Source of the DNA: Kordia sp. TARA_039_SRF
GTDB taxonomy: Bacteria; Bacteroidota; Bacteroidia; Flavobacteriales; Flavobacteriaceae
NCBI GenBank assembly: GCA_006383075.2
Contig: SMNH02000008.1
Location: 1-64,000 of the forward strand
Reading direction: 5' to 3'
Length of the DNA stretch: 64,000 nucleotides
This document shows, one piece after another, positions 26,951 through 35,636 of this stretch. Made by a program: the position numbers and the translations under genes. The notes beneath the pieces are model-generated. The model did not search any database, was not told where the DNA came from, and saw only the letters and a program-made list of their open reading frames with translations. Position 1 is the first letter of the stretch. Every line of letters starts with the position of its first letter.

Positions 26951-28015
26951 TTAGGCTTTATGTTCTAGTGCTTGCATCACATCTACCAACACTTGTACAC
27001 TTTCTAAAGGTAATGCGTTGTACATAGAAGCGCGATAACCACCAACACTTCGGTGTCCGTTGAGTCCGTTAATACCAGCTTCTTTACACATCGCATCAAA
27101 GGTTTCGCTCAACGTGTCGTTTGTCAACGTAAACGTAGCGTTCATGTGACTTCTGTCTTCTGTAGCAACGATGCCTTTAAATAATGGATTTCGGTCAATT
27201 TCGTTATATAATAAGGCAGATTTTTGCTCGTTGATTTTCTCAATTGCAGCAATGCCACCGAAATCTTTTAACCATTCTAAAGTCAACATAGATACATATA
27301 CAGGAAAAACGGCTGGCGTATTGAACATACTATCTTTTCCAAGATGCACTTTATAATCTAGCATAGAAGGAATGGTTCTACTTACTTTTCCTAAAATGTC
27401 TTCTTTTATAACGACGAGTGTTGTTCCTGCTGGTCCCATATTTTTCTGCGCGCCAGCGTAAATCAAATCAAATTTTGAAAAATCCAATTGGCGCGAAAAG
27501 ATATCCGAACTCATATCACACACCATTGGCACTTCAGTTTCAGGAAAATGTTTGATTTGTGTACCAAAAATAGTGTTGTTACTCGTACAGTGGAAATAAT
27601 CAGCATCTGCTGGAATGCTATATTCTTTAGGAATGTACGTGAAGTTTTTATCTTTTGAAGAGGCTACTTCTACCAAATCGCCAAACAATTTTGCTTCTTT
27701 GATGGCTTTTACGCTCCATGTTCCTGTATTTAAGTAGGCTGCTTTGTTTTCTAACAAGTTGTACGCCGTCATTAAAAATTGCGTACTTGCGCCACCTTGT
27801 AAAAATAACGCTTTGTATCCTTTTCCTTCCAAACCGAGCAATTCTAACGCCAAACTACGTGCTTTTTCCATCACAGCGACAAAAGGTTTGCTACGGTGTG
27901 ATATTTCTAAAATAGAAAGATGATCGTTATTGAAATTGAGTACTGCTTCAGAAGCTTTTTGAAATACTTCTTGTGGTAAAATACAAGGTCCTGCGCTAAA
28001 ATTATGTTTTTTCAT
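26951..28015 (-). CDS. serC: Phosphoserine aminotransferase
   Basis: A 354-residue PLP enzyme that transaminates 3-phosphohydroxypyruvate in serine synthesis and acts in pyridoxine synthesis in some bacteria. Met 28015 starts the typical MKKHNFSAGPCILP. The family pattern is clear: ISHRSKPF, LFLQGGASTQF, the PLP lysine in YAGAQKNMGPAG, and the C-terminal NGHRSVGGYRASMYN. It is the first gene of the serC-serA unit. Upstream in the same direction is a LuxC-type reductase. Confidence 0.95.
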   Translation of the reverse strand: MKKHNFSAGPCILPQEVFQKASEAVLNFNNDHLSILEISHRSKPFVAVMEKARSLALELLGLEGKGYKALFLQGGASTQFLMTAYNLLENKAAYLNTGTWSVKAIKEAKLFGDLVEVASSKDKNFTYIPKEYSIPADADYFHCTSNNTIFGTQIKHFPETEVPMVCDMSSDIFSRQLDFSKFDLIYAGAQKNMGPAGTTLVVIKEDILGKVSRTIPSMLDYKVHLGKDSMFNTPAVFPVYVSMLTLEWLKDFGGIAAIEKINEQKSALLYNEIDRNPLFKGIVATEDRSHMNATFTLTNDTLSETFDAMCKEAGINGLNGHRSVGGYRASMYNALPLESVQVLVDVMQALEHKA

Positions 28016-28094
28016 TGTGTTTTTTTCGTGTGTTGTGGTTTTCTGCAAATTTCTTAAATATTCAACGATTTGTTGTTATGGTTTTGCTAATATT

Positions 28095-29156
28095 TCAAGA
28101 TAAATTACTTAAAAATTGCAAGGTATCCACGGCATCGGCATAATCGTGTAATTGCGGATGTTGCGTTTGCCCGAATGCAATTTCGTTTTCCATGCCAATG
28201 TCTGCTACAATGCATTGAATGTGTTCTGCTTCAGCATTTAGTTTTGCTTGAAGCGAATCTAAATCGTCATAATATTCATAAAAAACCGTTGCGATAGGCG
28301 AAGCGTACTGTGCATCTTCTTTTATCATCAAAAAGCCGTTTTCCAAAATATCGAACAGACTCATTAAATACACCGCTTTGTTGTAATCGTAATTGTTGGC
28401 GTATTTAGCATTGTTCATGATGTCGCTCTTGTTGTACATGCCGCCAAAAAAATCTTGAAAATCATAGCCTTTCGGGACAAATAGTTTGGAAACACTTCGA
28501 CAACCCAATCCGAAATAGGTAAAAATATCGTCGCTTAAGGCTTCAAGTTGCTCCTTCGTTTCGTTTCCTGTTAAAATAGCAACCGAATTTCTGTTTTTAC
28601 GGATGATATTTGGTTTGTCTTTAAAATAATATTCAAAATAACGCGCTGTATTGTTGCTTCCTGTGGCGATTACGGCGTCAAAATCCGTCAATTTTTCATC
28701 GGTAAATTCAATTTTCCCTTTGAATGATGGAGCAACGTATTCTAAGTATTTCGACAAATAGGGCAGTAGGTGTTTATCGTTTGATGATTGTTTTACTAAC
28801 ACGCTGTGTCCAGCAATCAACGCTGACAAAAAATCGTGAAAACCTACTAACGGAATGTTTCCTGCCATGACAATTGCCACTTTTCTAGATGCGATATTTT
28901 CAAGTGCGTACTTAGCTGTCCAGCGTTCCAAAGATTCTTTTTGCAGTGCGTTTGCCCAATTACCAATCGCGAAGCGTAAATTTTCTTTCGTAAACCAGCT
29001 ATTGTGTTCTTGTGCGAGTTTTAGTTGATGCTTCATTCCATCAAAAAAGAGTTCATTAAAAGCAACGTCCGAATTTGCCTGCGGAACCTGCGTAGCAAAT
29101 TGTTTTAAGAAGTTTCCAAGTTGTACAAAAGCGTTAATTCTTTCTGCTAAAGCCAT
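28095..29156 (-). CDS. Acyl-CoA reductase, LuxC family
   Basis: A 353-residue enzyme of the LuxC/aldehyde-dehydrogenase-like acyl-CoA reductase family (NAD(P)H-dependent reduction of an acyl thioester to aldehyde). Seen are VMAGNIPLVGFHDFL, GHSVLVKQSSND, ATGSNNTARYFEYYF, and FGLGCRSVSKLFVP, whose Cys is the expected catalytic thiol. There is no luciferase gene nearby, so this is not a lux operon. In Bacteroidota this gene is often next to a ferredoxin and the serine genes, as here. The physiological substrate is unknown. Confidence 0.85.
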   Translation of the reverse strand: MALAERINAFVQLGNFLKQFATQVPQANSDVAFNELFFDGMKHQLKLAQEHNSWFTKENLRFAIGNWANALQKESLERWTAKYALENIASRKVAIVMAGNIPLVGFHDFLSALIAGHSVLVKQSSNDKHLLPYLSKYLEYVAPSFKGKIEFTDEKLTDFDAVIATGSNNTARYFEYYFKDKPNIIRKNRNSVAILTGNETKEQLEALSDDIFTYFGLGCRSVSKLFVPKGYDFQDFFGGMYNKSDIMNNAKYANNYDYNKAVYLMSLFDILENGFLMIKEDAQYASPIATVFYEYYDDLDSLQAKLNAEAEHIQCIVADIGMENEIAFGQTQHPQLHDYADAVDTLQFLSNLS

Positions 29157-29294
29157 CTGAATTTGTTTATGAATAGTTTAGGCGTTATTTTTGTGTTTTA
29201 TAATACCGCTGACTTATTTTTTGGCGAATTTATAAAACTTTTACCGCATAAGTGGTAGAACCTAAAAAGATTGTAAACGAAATATAAAGAAATA

Positions 29295-29648
29295 ATGGCT
29301 ATTATTATAACTGACGAATGTATCAATTGTGGCGCTTGCGAGCCAGAGTGTCCAAATACAGCAATTTATGAAGGCGCTGACGATTGGCGTTACGCGGATG
29401 GAACTTCTTTAACTGGAAATGTAGTACTTCCGAGTGGAAAAGAAGCTGATGCTGACGAAGCACAAGAACCAATTTCTGATGAAATTTATTATATCGTTCC
29501 TGATAAGTGTACAGAATGCAAAGGATTCCATGAAGAACCGCAATGTGCTGCGGTATGTCCGGTAGATTGTTGTGTGCCAGATGAAGATGTCGTAGAAACT
29601 GAAGAAGAATTGTTAGGAAAACAATCATTTATGCATCCTGAAGGGTAA
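29295..29648 (+). CDS. 4Fe-4S dicluster ferredoxin
   Basis: A 117-residue small electron carrier. The first cluster motif is [12 protein letters not shown] at about residues 11-22; the second is [18 protein letters not shown], with its longer spacing between Cys pairs, near residues 75-92. An acidic insert ([14 protein letters not shown]) lies between. It ends in a short acidic tail. It is divergent from the acyl-CoA reductase gene, to which it may donate electrons only indirectly. Followed by a strong terminator. Confidence 0.93.
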   Translation: MAIIITDECINCGACEPECPNTAIYEGADDWRYADGTSLTGNVVLPSGKEADADEAQEPISDEIYYIVPDKCTECKGFHEEPQCAAVCPVDCCVPDEDVVETEEELLGKQSFMHPEG

Positions 29649-29697
29649 TTTAGTTTATCAGTTGAGAAGTTTACGCTCAGTTTTTGAACAAAAAATA

Positions 29698-29732
29698 TAA
29701 AGTCACTTTTAGTTTTGAAAGTGACTTTTTTT
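29698..29732 (+). terminator. Terminator of the ferredoxin gene
   Basis: AGTCACTTT (29701-29709) pairs with AAAGTGACT (29718-29726), with loop TAGTTTTG and a T-run. It lies 50 bases after the ferredoxin stop. Confidence 0.85.
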
Positions 29733-29856
29733 ATGAGTGATTTTTTCATGCTTTTGTACTGCCTTAAATTAGACAATTTAGGGTGAAAGCACTTGTTTTT
29801 AAAGGGTTTCGTGTTGTAAATTTAGGGTATTATTAATCATTTAAAAAAGTTAAAAC

Positions 29857-30030
29857 ATGTTACAAAATTTAAAAAAATTGCAAGGTGCAGTAGAAATTTC
29901 TAAGAAAAAGCAACAATTTATTATGGGAGGAAATGGTCAACCATTTAACAATCCTGCGTATTTTCAGTGTATACGAACTTGTGGAGGATCTTGTAGTGGT
30001 TACGGAACTTGCTACGAGCAAGAGAAATAA
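29857..30030 (+). CDS. GG-leader Cys-rich precursor peptide
   Basis: A 57-residue peptide starting at ATG 29857. The leader reads MLQNLKKLQG, then ISKKKQQFIMGG, which ends in a double glycine at residues 24-25, the form of C39-type leaders in Bacteroidota. The core of about 32 residues has four cysteines in the pattern C38-x3-C42-x3-C46-x5-C52 (TCGGSCSGYGTC) and ends YEQEK. It is isolated between the ferredoxin terminator and its own terminator. A candidate bacteriocin or other secreted or modified peptide; no processing genes are near. A weak promoter-like pair (TTG 29793-29795, TAAATTTA 29817-29824) precedes it. Confidence 0.65.
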   Translation: MLQNLKKLQGAVEISKKKQQFIMGGNGQPFNNPAYFQCIRTCGGSCSGYGTCYEQEK

Positions 30031-30050
30031 TCTTTTCTCATAAACATACA

Positions 30051-30086
30051 AAAGCCACTAACAATAAACTGTTTAGTGGCTTTTTT
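30051..30086. terminator. Bidirectional terminator
   Basis: AAAGCCACTAA (30051-30061) pairs with TTAGTGGCTTT (30073-30083), followed by T. It serves the precursor peptide gene and the converging DUF3276 gene. Confidence 0.85.
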
Positions 30087-30109
30087 CATTTTGGGTTGGT
30101 TATGATATT

Positions 30110-30490
30110 TTAAATATCTTCGAAGTTGATGTCTGTGAATTTTTCAACATCTTTTTGGTCTGTAGAAGTAGTATCTTCTGTATTGTATTCTTTCTTAAAA
30201 TCTTTTTGATGGCGTTCAGAAATCACTTCTTCTCCTTTTTCGTCCACAATATACTGCGTCATTTCGCCTAAAATTTCTGAGAAGGCGGTAAAATCTTCTT
30301 TGTACAAATAGATTTTGTGTTTTTTGTAATGGAATGATCCATCGTCGTTGGTAAATTTTTTGCTTTCAGTAATGGTTAGGTAGTAATCGCCAGCTTTGGT
30401 AGCTCTGACGTCAAAGAAATAAGTTCTCCTTCCTGCTCTCAATACTTTGGAGAAAATTTCTTCTTTCTCCAACAAATCTTTGTCACTCAT
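30110..30490 (-). CDS. DUF3276 / PUR family DNA- or RNA-binding protein
   Basis: A 126-residue protein with the single PUR-like domain of Bacteroidota (residues about 8-90): EEIFSKVLRAGRRTYFFDVR, YLTITESKKF, HKIYLYKEDFTAF. The family binds single-stranded nucleic acid in the few cases studied. The C-terminal 35 residues are acidic and variable (NTEDTTSTDQKDVEKF). Cytoplasmic. The ABC exporter gene upstream in the same direction is 80 bases away, so a shared transcript is possible. Confidence 0.88.
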   Translation of the reverse strand: MSDKDLLEKEEIFSKVLRAGRRTYFFDVRATKAGDYYLTITESKKFTNDDGSFHYKKHKIYLYKEDFTAFSEILGEMTQYIVDEKGEEVISERHQKDFKKEYNTEDTTSTDQKDVEKFTDINFEDI

Positions 30491-30569
30491 AATCCCTTTT
30501 TTCTAAAATTTAGTTGTTTGTTAATCTCCCTCAAAAATGTAAAAAAAAAATTAACTGAACAACAAAATT

Positions 30570-32324
30570 TTACAAATCTTTTTCGGAGAGCTGTTTTAAA
30601 TAGAGCTCTTTAAAGTATCCGTCTTGCTCAATAAGATGGTCATACGTACCATTTTGAATAATTTTTCCGTCTTCCAGCACAATAATTTTATCCGCATTTT
30701 TGGCAGAAGAAATTCGGTGACTCACAATGATGGTTGTTTTATTTTGGGTGATACGTTCGATGTTGGAGAGAATTTCTTCCTCCGTTTCTGTATCAACTGC
30801 AGAGAGGCAATCGTCTAGTAATAAGATGTTTGGGTTTTTAATGATGGCTCTCGCAATGGAAACTCGTTGTTTTTGTCCACCACTCAATGTAATTCCGCGT
30901 TCACCGAGAATGGTATCGTAGCCTTTTTTAAATCCGACAATATTTTTATGGACAGAAGCAAACTTAGCAGCGGCAATGACTTCTTCGTCGGTAGCGTCTT
31001 CTTTTCCAAATTTTATATTTTCCTTGATAGTTTCCGAAAATAAGAACGCATCTTGCGGTACAATGCTAATCGCGTTTCGCAAACTGTTTAGATTGAGTTT
31101 TTTAATTGGTGTATTATCAATTTCAATCACACCATTGTCGGTATCATACATGCGACTTATCAAATCTAAAATAGTACTTTTTCCTGATCCTGTTTTTCCG
31201 ATAATTGCTAGTGTTTCTCCTGAATTCAGCGTAAAAGAAATATTCTTTAAAGCCGTAATATTGGTGTCGTCATACGTAAAAGAAACATTTTTAAACTCAA
31301 TATTTCCTTGTATTGACGAAGCTTCTAGAGTATTGTTTTTAATTTCTGGAACGACCTTTAAAAACTCGTTAATTCGTTCTTGTGATACTTCTGCTTGCTG
31401 TATAATGGAAGTTACCCAACCAATCGTTGCTACAGGCCACGTCAACATATTCACATACATAATAAATTCTGCCAATACACCAAATTCAATTTCGCCGTTG
31501 ATATATTGTTGTCCGCCAATATAAATCACTAAAATATTACTTGCACCAATCAGTAAAATCATCATCGGAAAAAACCATGCATTTACTTTGACCAAATCCA
31601 TGTTTTTTGTTTTTCCTTCAATCACCATTTCGTTGAACGTTTCTTTAATTTGAGGTTCAATTCCGTAGGCTTTAATCACAGAAACACCCGAAAATGATTC
31701 TTGTGTAAAAGTGGATAATTTTGATAAAAACTTCTGCACAATAGCACTGCGTTTTTGAATGGCGCGACTCAACTTATAAATTAAAAATGATAAAATAGGA
31801 AGTGGAATCAACGTGTAAATTGCCACTCTTGGCGCAGTGATAAACATTAACGGCACCAAACATGCAAACAGCGTAATGGTACGAATACTGTACATAATAG
31901 CTGGTCCGGCATACATACGAACCTTTCCAACATCTTCACTGATACGATTCATCAAATCGCCTGTACGGTTCTTTTTGTAAAAATTGACGGAAAGATTTTG
32001 GTATTGCTGATAGACTTCATTTTTCAAATCATATTCCACATAGCGAGACACATTAATAATCGTTTGTCGCATCAAAAATGTAAAAAAACTTGCCAAGGCT
32101 GCAGCGCCAATGATGATAGCAATATTTTGCCAAAGTTCTGCTTTTACAACGGCTAAATCGGTAATAGTCCCGTTGTTATATTGATCGACAGCCGTTAGTG
32201 AATTACCAATAAGTTTTGGCGTTACCAATGCAAAAATTTGTGCAATTATTGTAATTAAGATTCCTAAAAGTAATTTTCCTTTATATTTGAGGAAATATTT
32301 GTTTAAATGTTGTAATTCTTTCAT
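30570..32324 (-). CDS. ABC exporter, fused permease and ATPase
   Basis: A 584-residue half-transporter. Residues about 15-310 contain six transmembrane helices of the type I exporter fold, with the coupling segment NRTGDLMNRISEDVGKVR. Residues about 335-580 are the ATPase: Walker A GKTGSGKST, signature LSGGQKQR, Walker B ILLLDDCLSAVD and switch His in IVSHRISS. It would act as a dimer, exporting lipid, peptide or drug; the substrate cannot be told. It lacks a C39 peptidase domain, so it is not itself a leader-cleaving exporter, although a GG-leader peptide gene lies nearby. Confidence 0.88.
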   Translation of the reverse strand: MKELQHLNKYFLKYKGKLLLGILITIIAQIFALVTPKLIGNSLTAVDQYNNGTITDLAVVKAELWQNIAIIIGAAALASFFTFLMRQTIINVSRYVEYDLKNEVYQQYQNLSVNFYKKNRTGDLMNRISEDVGKVRMYAGPAIMYSIRTITLFACLVPLMFITAPRVAIYTLIPLPILSFLIYKLSRAIQKRSAIVQKFLSKLSTFTQESFSGVSVIKAYGIEPQIKETFNEMVIEGKTKNMDLVKVNAWFFPMMILLIGASNILVIYIGGQQYINGEIEFGVLAEFIMYVNMLTWPVATIGWVTSIIQQAEVSQERINEFLKVVPEIKNNTLEASSIQGNIEFKNVSFTYDDTNITALKNISFTLNSGETLAIIGKTGSGKSTILDLISRMYDTDNGVIEIDNTPIKKLNLNSLRNAISIVPQDAFLFSETIKENIKFGKEDATDEEVIAAAKFASVHKNIVGFKKGYDTILGERGITLSGGQKQRVSIARAIIKNPNILLLDDCLSAVDTETEEEILSNIERITQNKTTIIVSHRISSAKNADKIIVLEDGKIIQNGTYDHLIEQDGYFKELYLKQLSEKDL

Positions 32325-32391
32325 TCGTTAAAAATCGAAACTCAGTTGAGGTTTTTATTTTTGAAAAATATTCATTTTAACAAGATGTTCA

Positions 32392-32421
32392 TTGCATAAT
32401 TTTGAATTATCACTATTTTTG
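32392..32421 (+). promoter_or_regulatory. Promoter of leucine dehydrogenase
   Basis: TTG at 32392-32394, a 19-base spacer, and TATTTTTG at 32414-32421, a full match to TAnnTTTG. It ends 45 bases before ATG 32467. Confidence 0.7.
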
Positions 32422-32466
32422 CAGACAATTTTTTATAAATATTATATTTTTAATACATAAAAGCCT

Positions 32467-33570
32467 ATGGTTTCAGACGTCGTTAACACTAGTGAATTGC
32501 ACAAGGTCGATCCTGTTTTCGGACAATTATCTTTTGATAATCATGAACAAGTTGTTTTTTGCAACGACAAAGATACAGGATTAAAAGCAATAATAGGAAT
32601 CCATAACACAGTTTTAGGACCTGCACTTGGAGGAACTCGAATGTGGCAATATAAAAATGAATGGGAAGCCTTAAACGATGTCCTTCGATTATCTCGTGGA
32701 ATGACGTTTAAATCAGCAATTACAGGTTTGAATTTGGGTGGTGGAAAAGCCGTAATTATCGGTGATGCCAAAACACAAAAAACACCTGAATTGATGCGAA
32801 AGTTTGGTGATTTTGTACATTCGTTAAGTGGACGCTATATTACGGCCGAAGATGTAGGTATGGAAACGAGCGATATGGACATAGTACGTGGCGTAACTCC
32901 GTATGTAACTGGAATTTCAGAATCAAAAGGAGGTGCTGGAAATCCTTCGCCAATTACTGCCTATGGTGTGTTTATGGGAATGAAAGCCGCAGCAAAATAC
33001 AAGTTTGGTTCGGACATTTTAGAAGATAGAACGGTATATGTGCAAGGAATTGGTCACGTAGGTGAAGCCTTGGTTGAACATTTGAGCAATGAAGGTGCAA
33101 AGGTTGTTATTGCAGACATCAACGAAGAACGTTTGCAGTTGGTCAGTGAAAAGTACGGTGCTGAAATCTATCGCGGAGAAGATTTGTATACCGAAGATAT
33201 GGACATTTACGCGCCATGTGCTTTAGGAGCAACTATTAATGACGATAGCATTTACAAGTTAAAAGCGAAAGTTATTGCAGGAGCAGCCAACAATCAGTTA
33301 AAAGATGAAGCCAAGCATGGTGAAATGTTAAGAGATAGAGGTATTGCGTATGCGCCAGACTTCTTAATCAATGCAGGAGGAATCATCAATGTGTATGCTG
33401 AGTTGGAAGGATATGGAAAAGCGGAAATTATGCGTAAAACAGAAAATATCTACAATACAACCTTAGAAATTTTCAAACATTCAGAAACAAACAATTCAAC
33501 AACGCACAATTCAGCATTGAGTATTGCTTTGAATCGAATTGAAACACGAAAAAAAGAAGCGAACAAATAG
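32467..33570 (+). CDS. Leucine dehydrogenase (Glu/Leu/Phe/Val dehydrogenase family)
   Basis: A 367-residue NAD-dependent amino acid dehydrogenase interconverting branched-chain amino acids and keto acids. Seen are the substrate loop LGGTRMW, GLNLGGGKAVIIGD with the catalytic Lys, AEDVGM, the Rossmann motif GIGHVGEALV, and APDFLINAGGIINVYAE. The length and GLNLGGGKAV favour leucine/valine over glutamate dehydrogenase. It has a consensus promoter and its own terminator, so is monocistronic. Confidence 0.88.
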   Translation: MVSDVVNTSELHKVDPVFGQLSFDNHEQVVFCNDKDTGLKAIIGIHNTVLGPALGGTRMWQYKNEWEALNDVLRLSRGMTFKSAITGLNLGGGKAVIIGDAKTQKTPELMRKFGDFVHSLSGRYITAEDVGMETSDMDIVRGVTPYVTGISESKGGAGNPSPITAYGVFMGMKAAAKYKFGSDILEDRTVYVQGIGHVGEALVEHLSNEGAKVVIADINEERLQLVSEKYGAEIYRGEDLYTEDMDIYAPCALGATINDDSIYKLKAKVIAGAANNQLKDEAKHGEMLRDRGIAYAPDFLINAGGIINVYAELEGYGKAEIMRKTENIYNTTLEIFKHSETNNSTTHNSALSIALNRIETRKKEANK

Positions 33571-33600
33571 TAGCATTCTTTTAAAATAATTATATTTTTG

Positions 33601-33640
33601 CGGGCGAAAGGAAATAGTTCTTTCGCCCGTTTTATTTTTT
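33601..33640 (+). terminator. Strong terminator
   Basis: CGGGCGAAAG (33601-33610) and CTTTCGCCCG (33620-33629) form a perfect GC-rich stem with a 9-base loop and a T-rich tail. It separates leucine dehydrogenase from nusB. Confidence 0.9.
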
Positions 33641-33664
33641 ATAAAAACTAAAGTTCTGACGCAG

Positions 33665-34606
33665 ATGCTAACAAGAAGACATATTCGAGTTAAAGTAATG
33701 CAATCTATTTATGCATTGTCACAATCACAAAGTGATCAAGTAGACAAGGAGTTGAAGTTTATCAACATGAGTATCGCGAATATGCACGATTTGTATGTGC
33801 TTACGCTAGATTTGTTTGTGAAATTGAGCGAATACGCTGAAAATCAAATCGAATTATCTCAAAAAAAGTATCTGGCAACATCTGCAGATAAAAATCCTAA
33901 TAAAAAGTTTATTCAAAATGCTATCATTCGCCATTTGGCAGAAAATGAAGCGTTAAAAGATGCGGTAAAAAACCGTAAACTGGAGGATTGGGAAGAAAAC
34001 GACGAGTATATTCGTATCATTTTTGACGACATGTTGCAAAGCGATTTGTACAAAAAATACATGGAAGATGCAGATACCAATTACGATAAAGACCGTGCGT
34101 TTGTAGCAAAACTATTTTCTCAAATTATTGCGCCAAACGAAAAATTATACGAGTATTTTGAAGACCGAAAATTAACGTGGATTGATGATTTGCCTGTGGT
34201 AAACACACTTATCTTAAAATCGATTAAACAAGCTAAAAAAGGAAAGGAGCGTATTTTTCTATCAGAATTATACAAAGATGATGAAGACAAGGCTTTCGTG
34301 AGAGATTTATTCAGAAAAACGGTGTTGAACGATGAAATGCTGTCTGCGGAAATTCAAGGGAAAACACCAAATTGGGACAAGGATAGAATTGCGAATCTTG
34401 ATTTAATTCTCTTAAAAATGGCGATTTGCGAATTCTTAAAATTTCCTTCAATTCCTGCAAAAGTCACGATAAACGAGTATATTGAGCTCGCAAAAGAATA
34501 TTCTACATCAAAAAGTAGTATGTTTATCAACGGAATTTTAGACAAGTTAATTAAAGAGTATAAAAAAGAAAATAAGTTAAATAAAATCGGTCGCGGTTTG
34601 ATGTAA
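33665..34606 (+). CDS. nusB: Transcription antitermination factor NusB
   Basis: A 313-residue NusB protein. The N-terminus MLTRRHIRVKVMQSIYAL is the start of the family. A central insert, typical of Bacteroidota NusB (about residues 60-185, charged and helical), makes it twice the length of E. coli NusB. The conserved C-terminal half follows: RIANLDLILLKMAICEFL, PAKVTINEYIELAKEYS, and FINGILDKL. It acts in rRNA antitermination and ribosome assembly. It leads a likely operon with the DUF1573 gene and yajC (gaps of 41 and 19 bases). Confidence 0.93.
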   Translation: MLTRRHIRVKVMQSIYALSQSQSDQVDKELKFINMSIANMHDLYVLTLDLFVKLSEYAENQIELSQKKYLATSADKNPNKKFIQNAIIRHLAENEALKDAVKNRKLEDWEENDEYIRIIFDDMLQSDLYKKYMEDADTNYDKDRAFVAKLFSQIIAPNEKLYEYFEDRKLTWIDDLPVVNTLILKSIKQAKKGKERIFLSELYKDDEDKAFVRDLFRKTVLNDEMLSAEIQGKTPNWDKDRIANLDLILLKMAICEFLKFPSIPAKVTINEYIELAKEYSTSKSSMFINGILDKLIKEYKKENKLNKIGRGLM

Positions 34607-34647
34607 CGAAAACAATTATTAAATTTACCCTCAAAATTTTAAATACT

Positions 34648-35235
34648 ATGATCAAAAAAGGATTTTTACTATTAGGAGCTATGACGCTCGTTTTGTTTAC
34701 TTCATGTAAAGACGATGCTTCAAAAAAGATACAAAGTGCTAATGTTGCTGATGCAGCAAAAAGAGATGCCAACGCTACAAACTTTGCAGCAATGACATTT
34801 GACAAAACAGAGCACGATTTTGGAACTATTAACGAAGGTGACCAAGTGGAAACTGTGTTTAAATTTACAAATACAGGAAACGCACCATTGTTAATTTCAA
34901 ACATTAAAGGAAGTTGTGGATGTACTGTTCCTAACGATTGGCCAAGACAACCAATTGCACCAGGAGAAACTGGAAAATTTACTGTAAAGTATAACTCTAA
35001 AGGAAAGCCTAACTTAAAAACGAATACGGTAACCGTTACAGCGAATACTGAAAAAGGTAGAGAAATTGTACGTATTAAAGCAAATGCTACGCCAGATCCA
35101 GCAATGGAAGCACAACGTGCCAAAGCAAAAGCAGAGAGAGATGCTCGTTTGAAAAAGCAGCAAGCAGCGCAAAAAGCAGCAGCGACTAACAATGCAAAAA
35201 CGCAGCAAACAGGTCACGAAGGACACAATCATTAA
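34648..35235 (+). CDS. DUF1573 lipoprotein
   Basis: A 195-residue lipoprotein (LVLFTSCKDD, lipobox Cys at 20). Residues about 48-150 are the DUF1573 Ig-like domain: FDKTEHDFGTINEGDQVE, FKFTNTGNAPLLI, GSCGCTVP and IAPGETGKFTVKYNS. The C-terminus is an Ala/Lys-rich helix (RAKAKAERDARLKKQ) ending in a His-containing tail, GHEGHNH. The order nusB-DUF1573-yajC is common in this phylum. Envelope-located; function unknown. Confidence 0.88.
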   Translation: MIKKGFLLLGAMTLVLFTSCKDDASKKIQSANVADAAKRDANATNFAAMTFDKTEHDFGTINEGDQVETVFKFTNTGNAPLLISNIKGSCGCTVPNDWPRQPIAPGETGKFTVKYNSKGKPNLKTNTVTVTANTEKGREIVRIKANATPDPAMEAQRAKAKAERDARLKKQQAAQKAAATNNAKTQQTGHEGHNH

Positions 35236-35254
35236 TCATTTATTTTAGAAAAGA

Positions 35255-35536
35255 TTGGAACAGATTTTACCGTTATTATTGATGATTGCAGTGTTGTATT
35301 TTCTCATCATTGCACCGTCGATAAAAAAACAAAAAAAGGAGAAAAAATTCATGGCATCCGTAAAAAAAGGTGATCGCGTGATTACCAAAAGCGGAATTCA
35401 TGGAAAAATTGTTGAATTGAACGATAAAGATTTTACGTGTGTCATTGAAACTGGCGCCGGAAAAATAAAGTTTGAACGTGCAGCACTTTCAGTAGAAGCT
35501 TCTGCCAAGCTCAACAATCCTTCAGAAAAAAAATAA
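35255..35536 (+). CDS. yajC: Preprotein translocase subunit YajC
   Basis: A 93-residue single-span membrane protein that associates with SecDF. The TTG at 35255 is the only start that keeps the whole transmembrane segment (ILPLLLMIAVLYFLIIAP). The hallmark RPQKKxxK-like turn appears as SIKKQKKEKK, then VKKGDRVITKSGIHGKI and the SH3-like C-terminal part. It lies 19 bases after the DUF1573 stop and is the end of the nusB operon, with a terminator behind it. Confidence 0.92.
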   Translation: MEQILPLLLMIAVLYFLIIAPSIKKQKKEKKFMASVKKGDRVITKSGIHGKIVELNDKDFTCVIETGAGKIKFERAALSVEASAKLNNPSEKK

Positions 35537-35558
35537 AATAACTTTTTATAAAATCTCT

Positions 35559-35587
35559 AAAAGCATCGTTTTCACGGTGCTTTTTTT
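35559..35587 (+). terminator. Terminator after yajC
   Basis: AAAAGCATCG (35559-35568) pairs with CGGTGCTTTT (35575 onward), one G-U pair, with a 6-base loop and seven T. Confidence 0.85.
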
Positions 35588-35636
35588 GTTTGTTAGAATT
35601 GAAAGATTCAACGATTATAAAAGGAACAATGTCGGT

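Noticed and set aside
28095-29156. Part of a bioluminescence operon
   Set aside because: The LuxC-type reductase has no luxA/B/D/E neighbours; in Bacteroidota this family is a general acyl-CoA reductase.
30570-32324. Dedicated exporter for the GG-leader peptide at 29857
   Set aside because: It lacks the C39 peptidase domain and is on the other strand with another gene between; adjacency alone is not enough.
34551-35192. Open frame of 213 codons opposite nusB end and the DUF1573 gene
   Set aside because: Overlaps two conserved genes in antisense; Cys/Phe-rich translation typical of reverse-complement frames.
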